Below, in pieces: positions 1-11,232 of a stretch of 64,000 bases of DNA. This stretch comes from Paenibacillus sp. 453mf. GTDB taxonomy: Bacteria > Bacillota > Bacilli > Paenibacillales > Paenibacillaceae. Location of the stretch: contig NZ_FPAC01000001.1 in NCBI RefSeq assembly GCF_900116105.1, positions 2,669,135 through 2,733,134 of the forward strand, read 5' to 3'. Both the position numbers and the translations under genes were made by a program. The number at the start of each line of letters is the position of its first letter. Within the stretch, counting starts at the first letter, position 1. The notes beneath the pieces were generated by a model, which was not told the DNA's origin, ran no database searches, and was given only the letters and a program-made list of their open reading frames with translations.

Positions 1-28
1 ATGTCCTTCAAGATATTGTTTATGAGGA

Positions 29-3000
29 TCAGCGGCTGAACGTTGGCATGGATTCTGAGGAGAAATTAATCGTCTCCAGCATTTGCAGAAGCGCGCGTAC
101 CGTATCCAGAGAAGTCATACATACAACCCCGTTCTCTACTGCTTCACGGCGGATACGGAATCCGTCACGCTGCGGTGTTTTACCTTTTGTCAGCGTATTA
201 AATACGAAGTTGGCTTCACCTGTACGAATCATATCCAGAATGTTTGGCGTACCTTCGCTGAGCTTGTTGACCGTTTGGACCGGAATTCCCGCCTTAGCCA
301 GTGCTTCGGCGGTACCGCCTGTTGCAATGATTTTGTAGCCCAGCTTGTAGAAGCCGCCGAGCAGGGATACAGCCTCGTCTTTGTCTTTATCAGCAACAGT
401 TGCGATGATGGCACCGGAAGAAGGAATCTTCATGCCCGCTCCGATCAGTCCTTTATACAAAGCCTTAGCGTAGAGCACATCACGGCCCATAACTTCGCCC
501 GTGGATTTCATTTCAGGTCCCAGAGTGGGTTCTACACGGCGCAGCTTCGCAAAGGAGAAGACCGGTACTTTAACCGATACATGATCGCTCTCCGGCCATA
601 GGCCATCCACATACCCTTGATCAGCAAGCTTGTTGCCAAGAATCGCCTGGGTAGCCAGATTCGCCATTGGAATACCGGTTACTTTGCTTAGGAATGGAAC
701 TGTTCTTGAAGATCTAGGGTTAACCTCGATGACATACACATCATCTTGATAAATAACGAACTGAATGTTAACGAGCCCGATCGTTTTGAGTTCCTTCGAA
801 ATTTTGATGGTGATATCTACAATTTTTTCTTTCAAATGTGCTTCCAGGTGCTGTGGAGGATATACCGCAATCGAGTCACCGGAGTGAACCCCTGCACGTT
901 CCACATGCTCCATAATTCCCGGGATCAGGACAGTCTCACCATCACAGATTGCATCGACTTCTACCTCTTTACCCAGCATATAGCGGTCAATCAGAACCGG
1001 ATGCTCAGGATTAATCTTGACAGCCTGCTCCATATAGCTGAGCAGCTCGCTGTCGGAGTAGACGATCTCCATCGCACGTCCGCCAAGTACGTAGGAAGGA
1101 CGTACCAGGACCGGATAGCCAAGACCATGCGCTGTTCCAACAGCCTCATCCACTGAAGTAACCGTGCTGCCTTGCGGCTGTGCAATTGACAAGCGGGATA
1201 GCAGTGCCTCGAACTTCTTGCGGTCTTCGGCTTCGTCAATGCTTGCCAAGTCCGTACCAAGAATCTTCACTCCTGCTGCCGCAAGCGGCGCAGCCAGATT
1301 AATCGCCGTTTGTCCGCCGAACTGTACGATGACGCCAATCGGATTCTCCTGCTCTATGACGTTCATTACATCCTCGAAGAACAAGGGCTCAAAGTAGAGT
1401 CGGTCAGACGTATTGAAATCCGTGGATACTGTTTCAGGGTTGTTATTGATAATAACCGCTTCGTATCCCGCTTTTTGAATCGCCCATACGGCGTGAACTG
1501 TTGAGTAGTCAAATTCGATGCCTTGGCCGATTCGGATTGGACCCGAACCCAGTACGACGATCTTCTCCTTGTCGGAAGGCAGAACCTCATTCTCCGTTTC
1601 ATAGCTGGAGTAGTAATAAGGTGTTGTTGCTTCGAACTCCGCTGCGCAGGTATCTACCATTTTGTATACTGGACGTAAATTTTGCGCTTCACGCATTTCA
1701 CGGACTTCGCTTTCCTTCGTATGCGCAGTTCCTGGTTGACTCTCAGCACGCAGCTCGGCAATGGCGCGGTCTGTAAAGCCCATACGTTTTGCTTGATACA
1801 ATGTTTCCCCAGTCAGTTCACTCTCCGACCGGATTTGGTCTTCGAATTTGACGATTGCTTCAATCTTATCAAGGAACCACCAGTCGATCTTCGTAATATC
1901 CTGAATCTCTTGGAGCGTGTAGCCGCGACGGAACGCTTCAGCTACTAAGAACATACGCTCATCATCCGGCTTAGCAAGGCGGGTTCTAAGTACCTCATCT
2001 TCCAGTGTTGCCGCTTCTTTCAGATAGATGCGGTGTACACCAATCTCGAGAGAACGGACTGCCTTATGAATGGACTCTTCAAAAGTACGTCCAATCGCCA
2101 TAACCTCGCCGGTTGCTTTCATCTGAGTACCCAGCTTGCGGTTGGCGGATGTAAATTTATCGAATGGCCAGCGCGGGATTTTGCTTACGATATAATCCAG
2201 TGTTGGCTCAAAGAATGCATAGGTTTGACCTGTTACCGGGTTGATGATCTCATCAAGTGTGTAGCCGAGTGCAATTTTGGCTGCCATCTTGGCAATCGGG
2301 TATCCCGTTGCTTTGGAAGCCAGAGCAGAAGAGCGGCTAACGCGCGGGTTAACTTCAATAACGTAGTACTGGAAGCTTTGCGGGTCCAGTGCAAATTGTA
2401 CGTTACACCCACCCTCAATGTTCAAGGCGCGGATAATTTTTAGTGATGCCGAGCGAAGCATTTGATATTCGCGGTCAGACAACGTTTGACTTGGGGCAAC
2501 AACGATACTGTCGCCTGTATGCACGCCTACTGGGTCAAAATTCTCCATGTTGCAGACAACGATACAGTTATCGTTAGCATCCCGCATCACTTCATATTCG
2601 ACTTCCTTCATTCCGGCGATACTCTTCTCAACGAGACATTGTGTAATTGGGCTGTAACGAAGACCCGAAGCTACGGTCTCAAGAAGCTCTTCTTCATCTG
2701 CACAGATACCGCCTCCAGTTCCACCGAGCGTATAAGCAGGACGAACAATGATTGGGTATCCAATCTCATTAGCGAAGCTTACTGCTTCTCCCACTGTTGT
2801 TACAATCGTGCTTTCTGGTACTGGCTGCTCCAGCTCACGCATCAACTCACGGAACAGATCACGATCTTCTGCTTTTTCAATGGAAGTCAGCTGAGTTCCG
2901 AGCAGTTTGACATTTTCACTTTCTAGTACGCCGGCACGAGCCAGCTCAACCGCCATGTTAAGACCGGTTTGGCCGCCAAGCGTCGGAAGCAGTCCGTCCG

Positions 3001-3247
3001 GACGCTCCTGACGAATGATTTGAGTTACAAAGTCGAGTGTGATCGGCTCGATATATACTTTGTCCGCCATATTCGTATCCGTCATGATTGTAGCTGGGTT
3101 GCTGTTGATAAGAACAACTTCCACGCCTTCTTCTTTGAGCGCTTGGCACGCTTGGGTTCCAGCATAGTCAAACTCAGCTGCCTGACCGATGACGATCGGA
3201 CCGGACCCGATGACAAGAATTTTCTTGAGGTCGTTATTAATAGGCAT
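29..3247 (-). CDS. carB: Carbamoyl-phosphate synthase large subunit
   Basis: Makes carbamoyl phosphate from bicarbonate, ammonia passed from CarA, and two ATP; first step of pyrimidine (and arginine) synthesis. The 1072-residue length is usual. Two homologous ATP-grasp halves are visible: the first begins with [11 protein letters not shown], the second, near residue 555, with [13 protein letters not shown]-terminal MGS-like regulatory domain (ATGGTAEAL) follows. I start at the ATG at 3247 because an AAAGGAG site (3257-3263) lies 9 nt upstream; an upstream in-frame extension is not supported. Only 1 nt separates it from the carA stop, implying translational coupling. The pyr location suggests PyrR control. 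Confidence 0.97.
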   Translation of the reverse strand: MPINNDLKKILVIGSGPIVIGQAAEFDYAGTQACQALKEEGVEVVLINSNPATIMTDTNMADKVYIEPITLDFVTQIIRQERPDGLLPTLGGQTGLNMAVELARAGVLESENVKLLGTQLTSIEKAEDRDLFRELMRELEQPVPESTIVTTVGEAVSFANEIGYPIIVRPAYTLGGTGGGICADEEELLETVASGLRYSPITQCLVEKSIAGMKEVEYEVMRDANDNCIVVCNMENFDPVGVHTGDSIVVAPSQTLSDREYQMLRSASLKIIRALNIEGGCNVQFALDPQSFQYYVIEVNPRVSRSSALASKATGYPIAKMAAKIALGYTLDEIINPVTGQTYAFFEPTLDYIVSKIPRWPFDKFTSANRKLGTQMKATGEVMAIGRTFEESIHKAVRSLEIGVHRIYLKEAATLEDEVLRTRLAKPDDERMFLVAEAFRRGYTLQEIQDITKIDWWFLDKIEAIVKFEDQIRSESELTGETLYQAKRMGFTDRAIAELRAESQPGTAHTKESEVREMREAQNLRPVYKMVDTCAAEFEATTPYYYSSYETENEVLPSDKEKIVVLGSGPIRIGQGIEFDYSTVHAVWAIQKAGYEAVIINNNPETVSTDFNTSDRLYFEPLFFEDVMNVIEQENPIGVIVQFGGQTAINLAAPLAAAGVKILGTDLASIDEAEDRKKFEALLSRLSIAQPQGSTVTSVDEAVGTAHGLGYPVLVRPSYVLGGRAMEIVYSDSELLSYMEQAVKINPEHPVLIDRYMLGKEVEVDAICDGETVLIPGIMEHVERAGVHSGDSIAVYPPQHLEAHLKEKIVDITIKISKELKTIGLVNIQFVIYQDDVYVIEVNPRSSRTVPFLSKVTGIPMANLATQAILGNKLADQGYVDGLWPESDHVSVKVPVFSFAKLRRVEPTLGPEMKSTGEVMGRDVLYAKALYKGLIGAGMKIPSSGAIIATVADKDKDEAVSLLGGFYKLGYKIIATGGTAEALAKAGIPVQTVNKLSEGTPNILDMIRTGEANFVFNTLTKGKTPQRDGFRIRREAVENGVVCMTSLDTVRALLQMLETINFSSESMPTFSR

Positions 3248-3248
3248 G

Positions 3249-4391
3249 TTAGCGTGCTCCTTTCCCTGCTGCGGCAAGAACGGCTTGGCGCGGCTTCTGC
3301 GGGTTGTTTTGTTTATGTTCGCGGATCATGTCAAGGAAGCGGTCGAATAGATAGGAATTATCCTGTGGACCTGGTGCCGCTTCCGGATGATATTGTACTG
3401 AGAAGGCAGGGTATTTGGTATGCTTCAGCCCTTCAATCGTTTTGTCATTGTTGTTGATATGTGTAATTTCCAAATCTGTTCCCTTAATGGAATCTTCGTT
3501 AACCGTATAACCATGGTTCTGGGAAGTAATATAGCAACGTCCTGTTTCAAGCTCCTTCACCGGATGGTTGCCACCGCGGTGTCCGAATTTCAGTTTTTCT
3601 GTATTTGCGCCTGCTGCCAGAGCAAACAGCTGATGTCCCAGGCAGATCCCGAAGATCGGATATTCACCCAGAAGCTCAGATACCATCTCGACTGCATGAG
3701 GCACATCTTTTGGATCCCCAGGGCCGTTGGAGAGCTGAATTCCGTCCGGATTCAATCTGCGAATCTCATCGGCTGTAGTGTCATGAGGAACGACCACAAT
3801 ATCACAGCCGCGCTTGTTCAGTTCACGCAAAATCCCTGTTTTTGCGCCGTAGTCAACAAGTACGATTTTTTCGCCGATGCCAGGGCTGTTATACACATGC
3901 TTAGTTGATGTCAGAGGCACCTGGTTGCGAAGCTCATCAATCGTTATGTCACTCATCATTTCGAGAAGCTCTTCAACCGGCTTGGAGCCAGTTGTCAGAA
4001 TCCCCTTCATGGTTCCTTGGTGACGAATGCGGCGTGTCAGCATCCGTGTGTCGATATCGCTGATTCCGATAATTCCGTGTTCTTTAAGCAGCATGTCGAT
4101 GCTGTATTCTGCGCGCCAGTTGCTTGGCACGGGTTCGTAACGGCGGGTTACAAACCCATGCACATAAGGACGAATGGATTCAAAGTCATCCCGGGTAATT
4201 CCGTAGTTTCCGATCAGCGGGTAAGTCATTGTTACAATTTGTCCGCAGTAAGAAGGATCAGAGAGCACCTCTTGGTAGCCCGTAATTCCTGTATTAAAAA
4301 CGACCTCGCCTGTTTGCTCACCTTCAGCTCCGAATGCTCTGCCTGTGAACAATGTGCCGTCTTCTAGTAATAATCTTGCCTGTGCCTGCAT
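3249..4391 (-). CDS. carA: Carbamoyl-phosphate synthase small (glutaminase) subunit
   Basis: Class I glutamine amidotransferase subunit that hydrolyses glutamine and channels ammonia to CarB. The N-terminal CPSase_sm_chain domain ([15 protein letters not shown]) is followed by the GATase domain with the nucleophile Cys in GICLGHQ and the His/Glu pair in VQYHPEA. The start is the ATG at 4391: an AAGGAG at 4400-4405 sits 8 nt upstream, while the in-frame GTG at 4400 overlaps that site. 380 residues. It lies 98 nt after pyrC and abuts carB. Confidence 0.97.
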   Translation of the reverse strand: MQAQARLLLEDGTLFTGRAFGAEGEQTGEVVFNTGITGYQEVLSDPSYCGQIVTMTYPLIGNYGITRDDFESIRPYVHGFVTRRYEPVPSNWRAEYSIDMLLKEHGIIGISDIDTRMLTRRIRHQGTMKGILTTGSKPVEELLEMMSDITIDELRNQVPLTSTKHVYNSPGIGEKIVLVDYGAKTGILRELNKRGCDIVVVPHDTTADEIRRLNPDGIQLSNGPGDPKDVPHAVEMVSELLGEYPIFGICLGHQLFALAAGANTEKLKFGHRGGNHPVKELETGRCYITSQNHGYTVNEDSIKGTDLEITHINNNDKTIEGLKHTKYPAFSVQYHPEAAPGPQDNSYLFDRFLDMIREHKQNNPQKPRQAVLAAAGKGAR

Positions 4392-4489
4392 CCAACTCAC
4401 TCCTTCGTTGTATCTCTTTCATATTTAAAATGTGCTTGTATAATGAATTGATATTATAAAAGTGCGTTAACCATATTGATTATGCTTGA

Positions 4490-5794
4490 TTAGCTTAATG
4501 TTGGATCGGAATATACCTTCTTGCCGTCTACAAAAGTCATAACCGGCCAGCCTTTCAGTTCCCAGCCTGTGAATGGAGTATTGCGTCCTTTGGTCGCAAA
4601 AACGTCCGGATCCACAGCGCGAAGTCCTTCGAGATCAATGATTGTGACATCCGCAATGGCATCCTTCTCAAGGCGGCCAGTATCCAGTCTGAATACTCGG
4701 GCAGGCTCAGCTGTCATTTTGTCGACGAGAAACTTAAGCGTCCATTTGCCCGTTTCCACAAATTTGGTGTAGAGCAACGGGAAGGCTGTCTCAAATCCGA
4801 CGATTCCGAACGGTGCGAGCTCCATCCCTTTGGCTTTCTCTTCCTCGCTATGCGGCGCATGGTCTGTAACGATCATATCGAGTGTTCCGTCCTCAAGCCC
4901 CTTGATGCAGGCTTCAACATCACGGCGGGATCGAAGCGGAGGATTCATTTTCCAATTCGCATCCAGACCCGGGATGTCTTCATCTGCCAGTATCAGATGG
5001 TGCGGGCACACCTCAGCGGTTACTTTTATTCCGATCTCTTTGGCCTGACGAATCAGTCTTACCGATTGCTCTGTACTTACGTGGCAGACATGGTAGTGAA
5101 CGCCTGTTGCTTCAGCGAGCAGAATGTCGCGTCCTACATGAATGGCCTCAGACTCGTTTGGAATTCCTTTGAGTCCATGCTTTCTTGCAAACTCTCCTTC
5201 AGCTACACATGCACCTTCTACCAGTGAATTGTCCTCACAATGTGCTATCACCGGCATATCCAGCGAAGCTGCCAAGGCCATCGCATCCTTCATCATTTGC
5301 GCGCTTTGCACACCAACGCCGTCGTCTGTAAAACCGATCGCCCCTGCTGATTTAAGTGCTTCAAAGTCGGTCAGCTCACGGCCCAGCTCATTGATCGTAA
5401 TGGCTGCATAGGGCAGCACTTTTGCCAGATTCGCTTCCTGTGCTTTTTCCAGCACCAGCTGCACCGTTTCCGGGTCATCCGTTACCGGTCTTGTATTCGG
5501 CATGCAGGCGATGGTTGTAAATCCACCTTTTACAGCAGAACGGCTGCCGGTCTCGATCGTCTCTTTATGCTCAAAACCCGGCTCTCTAAGGTGTACATGC
5601 ATGTCAATCAGGCCTGGTATAACCAGCTTGCCTTCAGCGTCAATCACTTCAACATCTGTATTTTCCGAAGCAAACACGCCCGCGTTCTCATCCATAATGT
5701 CGAAAATTTTGCCATCCGCTATCATGATGCTTTTCTGTCCAAGTTCCCCTTCTTGATTCAGCACACTTGCATTCTTTATAAAATAGGCTTTCAT
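4490..5794 (-). CDS. pyrC: Dihydroorotase
   Basis: Zinc amidohydrolase that cyclises carbamoyl aspartate to dihydroorotate, third step of pyrimidine synthesis. Class I features are visible: the metal-binding DMHVHLREPG near residue 63, a later HCED, VCHVST, and the catalytic-Asp motif VTDHAPHS. 434 residues is typical. The ATG at 5794 is preceded by GGAGG about 7 nt upstream. It follows pyrB after 87 nt and precedes carA in the operon. Confidence 0.97.
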   Translation of the reverse strand: MKAYFIKNASVLNQEGELGQKSIMIADGKIFDIMDENAGVFASENTDVEVIDAEGKLVIPGLIDMHVHLREPGFEHKETIETGSRSAVKGGFTTIACMPNTRPVTDDPETVQLVLEKAQEANLAKVLPYAAITINELGRELTDFEALKSAGAIGFTDDGVGVQSAQMMKDAMALAASLDMPVIAHCEDNSLVEGACVAEGEFARKHGLKGIPNESEAIHVGRDILLAEATGVHYHVCHVSTEQSVRLIRQAKEIGIKVTAEVCPHHLILADEDIPGLDANWKMNPPLRSRRDVEACIKGLEDGTLDMIVTDHAPHSEEEKAKGMELAPFGIVGFETAFPLLYTKFVETGKWTLKFLVDKMTAEPARVFRLDTGRLEKDAIADVTIIDLEGLRAVDPDVFATKGRNTPFTGWELKGWPVMTFVDGKKVYSDPTLS

Positions 5795-5881
5795 TTATAT
5801 CCTCCGCTCCGGTCTGTTTGTACCTGTTTAATGTTCAAAGCTTGAAATTTTGTCTGTCTCGTCTTCTATTCTCAAGCCTAA

Positions 5882-7380
<1,499 letters not shown>

Positions 7381-7400
7381 TTATAGTCCCGTGACGAGAT

Positions 7401-7437
7401 AAAAAAAACTCCCTGCCGCAAAACTTAGGCAAGGAGT
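7401..7437 (-). terminator. pyr leader attenuator terminator
   Basis: On the minus strand, ACTCCTTGCC (7428-7437) can pair with GGCAGGGAGT (7409-7418), a 10-bp stem with one G-U, followed by a run of eight T (7401-7408). It lies 54 nt before the pyrR start. Its 5' arm CCTTGCC is complementary to GGCAAGG at 7531-7537, so terminator and antiterminator are mutually exclusive. Confidence 0.9.
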
Positions 7438-7530
7438 CTCAAAACCGCGGCTACGCACGCCGGGTCTGTAAGCTCTAAAGGACATACCGAAACAGTAGCC
7501 GCAGCTAAGATCCGGGTCCAATCACGTTAC

Positions 7531-7555
7531 CTTGCCAGTCTCACGGGACTGATTT
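7531..7555 (-). promoter_or_regulatory. PyrR-binding hairpin (terminator-proximal)
   Basis: The minus-strand AGTCCCGTGAGACT (7537-7550) fits the known PyrR site ARUCCNGNGAGGYU except one G-to-A change that keeps pairing. It folds as a 4-bp AGUC/GACU stem with a CCGUGA hexaloop of the CNGNGA type. The following GGCAAGG can form the antiterminator with CCTTGCC of the terminator, so PyrR binding here would favour termination. Confidence 0.85.
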
Positions 7556-7585
7556 AAAGGTGCTATTCATGTTATTGCATGAGCG

Positions 7586-7605
7586 TGTAACCTCTCTGGA
7601 TTACT
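7586..7605 (-). promoter_or_regulatory. Second PyrR-type hairpin in the pyr leader
   Basis: The minus-strand AATCCAGAGAGGTT (7589-7602) matches the PyrR consensus exactly and is flanked by GTAA/TTAC arms, giving a stem with a CAGAGA hexaloop. No terminator lies between it and the first hairpin about 40 nt downstream. It is thus an extra PyrR site in one leader. Confidence 0.75.
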
Positions 7606-7636
7606 CATGTACCCAAGCAATTTTTCATCGACATGA

Positions 7637-7665
7637 ATTATGACAGAAAGCTTATCCTCTGTCAA
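7637..7665 (-). promoter_or_regulatory. SigA-type promoter of the pyr operon
   Basis: TTGACA (7660-7665), a 17-bp spacer and CATAAT (7637-7642) on the minus strand. Transcription would begin near 7630, giving a leader of about 280 nt that contains both PyrR hairpins and the attenuator. Confidence 0.85.
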
Positions 7666-7864
7666 CACCTTAACCAAATAGAAGCAACAAGCCTAGAAGT
7701 AAACATTACACAGCGATGAGATTTATGCAAAATCATCAGAGAAATATACATTAAACATTCAATATTTTTAATAATTATACAATAAGTTCGTATATTTATC
7801 CACTGTTGTTTTTGATGCTTGAATCCAGAAGAAATTCAAACACCACAATATATGCAAAATACGC

Positions 7865-7893
7865 AAAAAAAGAGACCCTGCATAAAGGGTCTC
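7865..7893 (-). terminator. Rho-independent terminator after the 30-residue peptide gene
   Basis: GAGACCCT/AGGGTCTC perfect 8-bp stem (7872-7893) with a 6-nt loop and seven T at its 3' side on the minus strand. It ends the dapL/small-peptide unit. The remaining stretch between here and the pyr promoter (7666-7864) is AT-rich and I see no gene in it. Confidence 0.88.
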
Positions 7894-7913
7894 CTATCGT
7901 CCGTATTTATTAA

Positions 7914-8006
7914 TTAATGGTCATCCTTGGCAAGTCTGAGGAACATAGCTGTAATACCGATTCCGCCCAAGACCATAATAACTGCGATCAATGCGACAAA
8001 TTCCAT
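7914..8006 (-). CDS. Small hydrophobic membrane peptide, unknown function
   Basis: A 30-codon frame beginning MEFVALIAVIMVLGG and ending RLAKDDH. One transmembrane helix spans roughly residues 2-22, with a short charged C-terminus. A strong AAGGAGGC site lies about 8 nt before the ATG, and a clean terminator starts about 20 nt after the stop. The gene lies 104 nt downstream of dapL with no terminator between, so co-transcription is possible. I do not recognise the family; cytochrome-associated and transporter-associated micropeptides have this shape, but that is only an analogy. Confidence 0.72.
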   Translation of the reverse strand: MEFVALIAVIMVLGGIGITAMFLRLAKDDH

Positions 8007-8110
8007 AAAATTATGCCTCCTTCATGGATTACTTATATATCTAGTCTACCTCAATTTGGAGGACTTTTATTAGACAATCCGTGACAAAACTATGAAAGAT
8101 ATGATTTGGA

Positions 8111-9364
8111 TCAGAATTCAAACTGAACATCACTTAGCCGGCGTTTCATTTCACCGATCACGCGCTTCTCTTCTTCATCACCGTTCGCTTCAAATGTAAC
8201 AGAAAAACGGACAAAATGGCCAGCATCGTCCCACGGTACAGAAGAGATCAATTTCTCACGAATGAGGAACTGGGAGAAATCTTCACCTGATTCGAAACGC
8301 CGCCCCCCGGCAACTCCTAACGGAACCTCAACGTACAAGAAGATGGAGCCTTTTGGTTTCTCCACTCTGAAGCCCAGCTCATTCAAGGCTAGTACAAGCA
8401 TGTCATGACGACGGGAGTATTTCTCTACTAATTTCACTGTAATATCTGGATGAGCAAGTCCATAAGCCGCTGCTTTTTGAATAGCAATAAATTGACCGGA
8501 ATCATTATTGTCCTTAATTTCGCTGAACGCCTTAACAACGAGCGGATTACCCGCCACAAACCCAATACTCCAGCCTGCCATATTGAAGGATTTGGAGAGA
8601 GAATGAACCTCTACGCCCACATCTTTGGCACCCGGTATAGACAAGAAGCTGAACGGCTTGAGGCCATCATACGTCAGAGCTGCATAAGTTGCATCATGTA
8701 TAACAATCACGTTGTATTTCTTAGCCCACTCGATCACTTCACTAAAGAATTCCGTCGTTGCACTTGCGCCTGTTGGATTGTTCGGATAGTTCAAATAGAT
8801 TAGCTTCGCACGAAGGGCGATTTCCTCTGGAACAGAAGCTAGGTCAGGCAGGAAGTTGTTCTGTTTAGTCAATTGGACATTGTAAACCTCTCCGCCTAGA
8901 TACTTCGTATGTGTACCCATTACCGGGTAACCCGGAACGGTTAGAATCGCCACATCACCTGGGTTGATAAATACAGAAGGGATCATGGCAAGAGCCGGCT
9001 TAGAGCCGCTGGAATGAACCACCTCATTTACAGGATCAATATCCTCTACACCGAATACTTCTGCAAGGTATGTTGCAGCCGCTTCTTTAAATTCCGGTAT
9101 TCCATTATCCGCATATCCCCGATTCTCTGGCTTCGCAGCCTCTGCAGCAAGTGTCGCAACGATCCCTGTGTCAGCCATTTCGTCAGGAGCATAAGCTCCA
9201 AGGTCAATCAGTTCAATGTTCGGGTAATCTTTCTTGGCTGCTGATGTAGCACGTTTGATTTTTTCGAATTTATTGCTGTTTGCCCCTTTACCATAGTTAG
9301 CACCACCGATACGATCAGCAAAACAATTCTGAATATAAGTTTCTTGATATTTGTCAATGCTCAT
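8111..9364 (-). CDS. dapL: LL-diaminopimelate aminotransferase (class I/II PLP aminotransferase)
   Basis: Fold-type I PLP enzyme; likely converts tetrahydrodipicolinate to LL-diaminopimelate for lysine and peptidoglycan. The PLP lysine is in VHSLSKSFNMAGWS; the PGYPVMGTHT and YPNNPTGA motifs are present. 417 residues. I start at the ATG 9364, whose GGGAGG lies about 13 nt upstream (rather far); a longer in-frame upstream extension has no ribosome site and runs into the rluD terminator. DapL identity is inferred from overall resemblance; a related aminotransferase of other specificity cannot be excluded. Confidence 0.82.
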   Translation of the reverse strand: MSIDKYQETYIQNCFADRIGGANYGKGANSNKFEKIKRATSAAKKDYPNIELIDLGAYAPDEMADTGIVATLAAEAAKPENRGYADNGIPEFKEAAATYLAEVFGVEDIDPVNEVVHSSGSKPALAMIPSVFINPGDVAILTVPGYPVMGTHTKYLGGEVYNVQLTKQNNFLPDLASVPEEIALRAKLIYLNYPNNPTGASATTEFFSEVIEWAKKYNVIVIHDATYAALTYDGLKPFSFLSIPGAKDVGVEVHSLSKSFNMAGWSIGFVAGNPLVVKAFSEIKDNNDSGQFIAIQKAAAYGLAHPDITVKLVEKYSRRHDMLVLALNELGFRVEKPKGSIFLYVEVPLGVAGGRRFESGEDFSQFLIREKLISSVPWDDAGHFVRFSVTFEANGDEEEKRVIGEMKRRLSDVQFEF

Positions 9365-9513
9365 GAGTGTCCAACATCCTCCCTTGTAGCCAGTTTTCAT
9401 ATTGTAATCCTGTCCACACTTATTACCCATTCGGTACAAGTTTTCCACCAGTTTGCATTCAAACACCATGAAATATTCAGCATTGCTCAAGTTTCTCTTC
9501 CCGGAATGAACAA

Positions 9514-9544
9514 CAAAAAAAGAGCCGCACATCACCTGCGACCC
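9514..9544 (-). terminator. Terminator downstream of rluD-like gene
   Basis: Minus strand GGGTCGCA (9537-9544) pairs with TGCGGCTC (9522-9529), 8 bp with two G-U pairs, followed by seven T (9515-9521). It separates lspA-rluD from dapL. Confidence 0.8.
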
Positions 9545-9571
9545 TTTTGATTTCTTTAATACACTACAAGC

Positions 9572-10513
9572 TTATCGACTTCTAAGCGAAGCCAATACAT
9601 CTTCCATATCTTGAGGCAGAGGAGCATTAAATTCCAATGTTTCTCCTGAATCGGGATGAACAAAACCAAGCGTTGCTGCATGCAGTGCTTGTCCATTCAT
9701 CTTCACACCCTTACTTCGTCCATACATCGGATCTCCGACAAGCGGATGACCAATAAATTTCATATGCACCCGGATTTGATGTGTTCTGCCCGTCTCCAGC
9801 TTGAGTTCCAGCAAAGTGTAGTCCCCAAGACGTTCCATCACCGAAAAATGAGTCACTGCATGCTTGCTGTTGCGCTCCGTCACGGTAAACATCTTCCGAT
9901 CATGCGCATCACGGCCAATCGGTGCATCAATGGTCCCTTGGTCATGCTGAACATGTCCGTGGACTAGTGCAATATAACGCCTGTTTACACTATGGTCTTT
10001 GAGCTGTGCCGCAAGCGATGCGTGGGCTTTATCATTCTTGGCAGCCATTAGCAGCCCTGACGTATCCTTATCAATCCTGTGCACAATGCCGGGACGCAGT
10101 TCACCGTTAATGCCAGAGAGGTCATGGCAATGATACATCAGCGCGTTCACAAGAGTGCCGGAGGCGTGTCCTGGCGCGGGATGTACAACTAGACCTCTCG
10201 GCTTGTTAACAACAATTACACTTGAATCCTCATAGACAACTTCAAGCGGGATGTTCTCCGGCAATATCTCGACCGCGGCGACCTCGGGGACAACTAGCTC
10301 AATCTTGTCTCCAGCTGCCAGTTTATAGTTTGACTTTACTTGGTTACCGTTCACTGTCACATGGCCATCACCAATCCAGATTTGGACTTGAGATCGTGAT
10401 ACGTCATCCATGCTGTCAGCTATATATTTATCAATTCGTTCCTTAGCAAAATCCGCCTCGACGGTCCATTCTTGAATGTCCTGGCTAGATTCCTGTTCGG
10501 ACCGATCTGTCAT
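9572..10513 (-). CDS. RluA-family 23S rRNA pseudouridine synthase (RluD/YlyB-like)
   Basis: Isomerises uridines in ribosomal RNA. An N-terminal S4 RNA-binding domain (SRSQVQIWIGDGHVTVNG, about residues 38-55) is followed by the RluA catalytic core with catalytic Asp in HRIDKDTSGLL near residue 145 and the RTHQIRVHM motif. 313 residues, typical of RluD types. AAGGAATAAATTT precedes the ATG, inside the end of lspA 5 nt upstream, so the two are co-translated. The exact target uridines cannot be read from sequence. Confidence 0.92.
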   Translation of the reverse strand: MTDRSEQESSQDIQEWTVEADFAKERIDKYIADSMDDVSRSQVQIWIGDGHVTVNGNQVKSNYKLAAGDKIELVVPEVAAVEILPENIPLEVVYEDSSVIVVNKPRGLVVHPAPGHASGTLVNALMYHCHDLSGINGELRPGIVHRIDKDTSGLLMAAKNDKAHASLAAQLKDHSVNRRYIALVHGHVQHDQGTIDAPIGRDAHDRKMFTVTERNSKHAVTHFSVMERLGDYTLLELKLETGRTHQIRVHMKFIGHPLVGDPMYGRSKGVKMNGQALHAATLGFVHPDSGETLEFNAPLPQDMEDVLASLRSR

Positions 10514-10517
10514 AAAT

Positions 10518-11021
10518 TTATTCCTTCCCTTCGTCCTGACTCTGTGTCAGCTGCTTCTCACGTCTTGATTCAAGCAGAGTATCTAATATGATTAAACCTA
10601 CACCGACGACTATTGCAGAGTCGGCAATGTTAAAGATCGGAAATGTGTAGCTTCCAAAATTAAATTTAAAAAAGTCGACCACCTCACCCGTCAGCAATCG
10701 GTCGATAAAGTTGCCAAGCGCGCCGCCAAGCACCAGAGCAAGAGCTACCGGCAATATTTTATCCGGTTGTGATTTAACTTTGTTGATATACCAGATCAAG
10801 GCTATCACTACAATCGTCGTTACTACGATAAAGAACCAAGTTTGACCCTGCAAAATGCCGAAGGCTGCTCCACGATTCCGATGGGAAGTAATCAAGAAGA
10901 AATCTCCTATGACTGATATTTCCTCCCCTAGGGTCATCCGAGTTGCAACAAGCCATTTTGTACCCTGGTCCACTAGAAAAACAATTAGTGCAATGACATA
11001 ATATATCACCTTTTTTGTCAC
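10518..11021 (-). CDS. lspA: Lipoprotein signal peptidase (signal peptidase II)
   Basis: Membrane aspartyl protease that removes signal peptides from prolipoproteins such as OppA encoded here. Four transmembrane segments are evident, and the two catalytic Asp motifs GNFIDRL and FNIADSA are intact. 167 residues. The start is uncertain: GTG at 11021, or the GTG four codons later (11009), which has GGAG at a more distant position. Confidence 0.93.
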   Translation of the reverse strand: MTKKVIYYVIALIVFLVDQGTKWLVATRMTLGEEISVIGDFFLITSHRNRGAAFGILQGQTWFFIVVTTIVVIALIWYINKVKSQPDKILPVALALVLGGALGNFIDRLLTGEVVDFFKFNFGSYTFPIFNIADSAIVVGVGLIILDTLLESRREKQLTQSQDEGKE

Positions 11022-11064
11022 TCCGATCCATCTCTTTTACCATTCCATGGGTAATGCCTTGTAT

Positions 11065-11094
11065 ATTGTAGCACAAGGTCACGAACAGCGTCTA
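11065..11094 (-). promoter_or_regulatory. Candidate extended -10 promoter of lspA-rluD
   Basis: TAGACG (11089-11094), 18-bp spacer, and TACAAT (11065-11070) preceded by TGC, an extended -10 form. It would give a leader of about 35-40 nt before lspA. Confidence 0.5.
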
Positions 11095-11232
11095 TTTTAA
11101 GCTGGCTCAGCAGAGGAGGGACGCTCATGGAGAATATTTATGCAAAATCCTCCTTCTCTAAAATTGAACAAATCAGCACACTCTATACAGACAACCGATG
11201 AAGGAAAAGTTCAAGTAAAGGAGTAGACCGCC

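Noticed and set aside
1..28. Start of the next pyr operon gene
   Set aside because: Only a GAAGGA ribosome-site-like sequence on the minus strand (near position 3-8) is inside the window; no codon of a following gene (pyrD, pyrF or other) can be identified.
9365..9535. An N-terminal extension of the aminotransferase gene
   Set aside because: The extra 57 codons lack a ribosome site and run into the rluD terminator at 9514-9544.
10774..11082. A second frame overlapping lspA on the same strand
   Set aside because: It is out of frame with a complete lspA, and its composition shows no family features.
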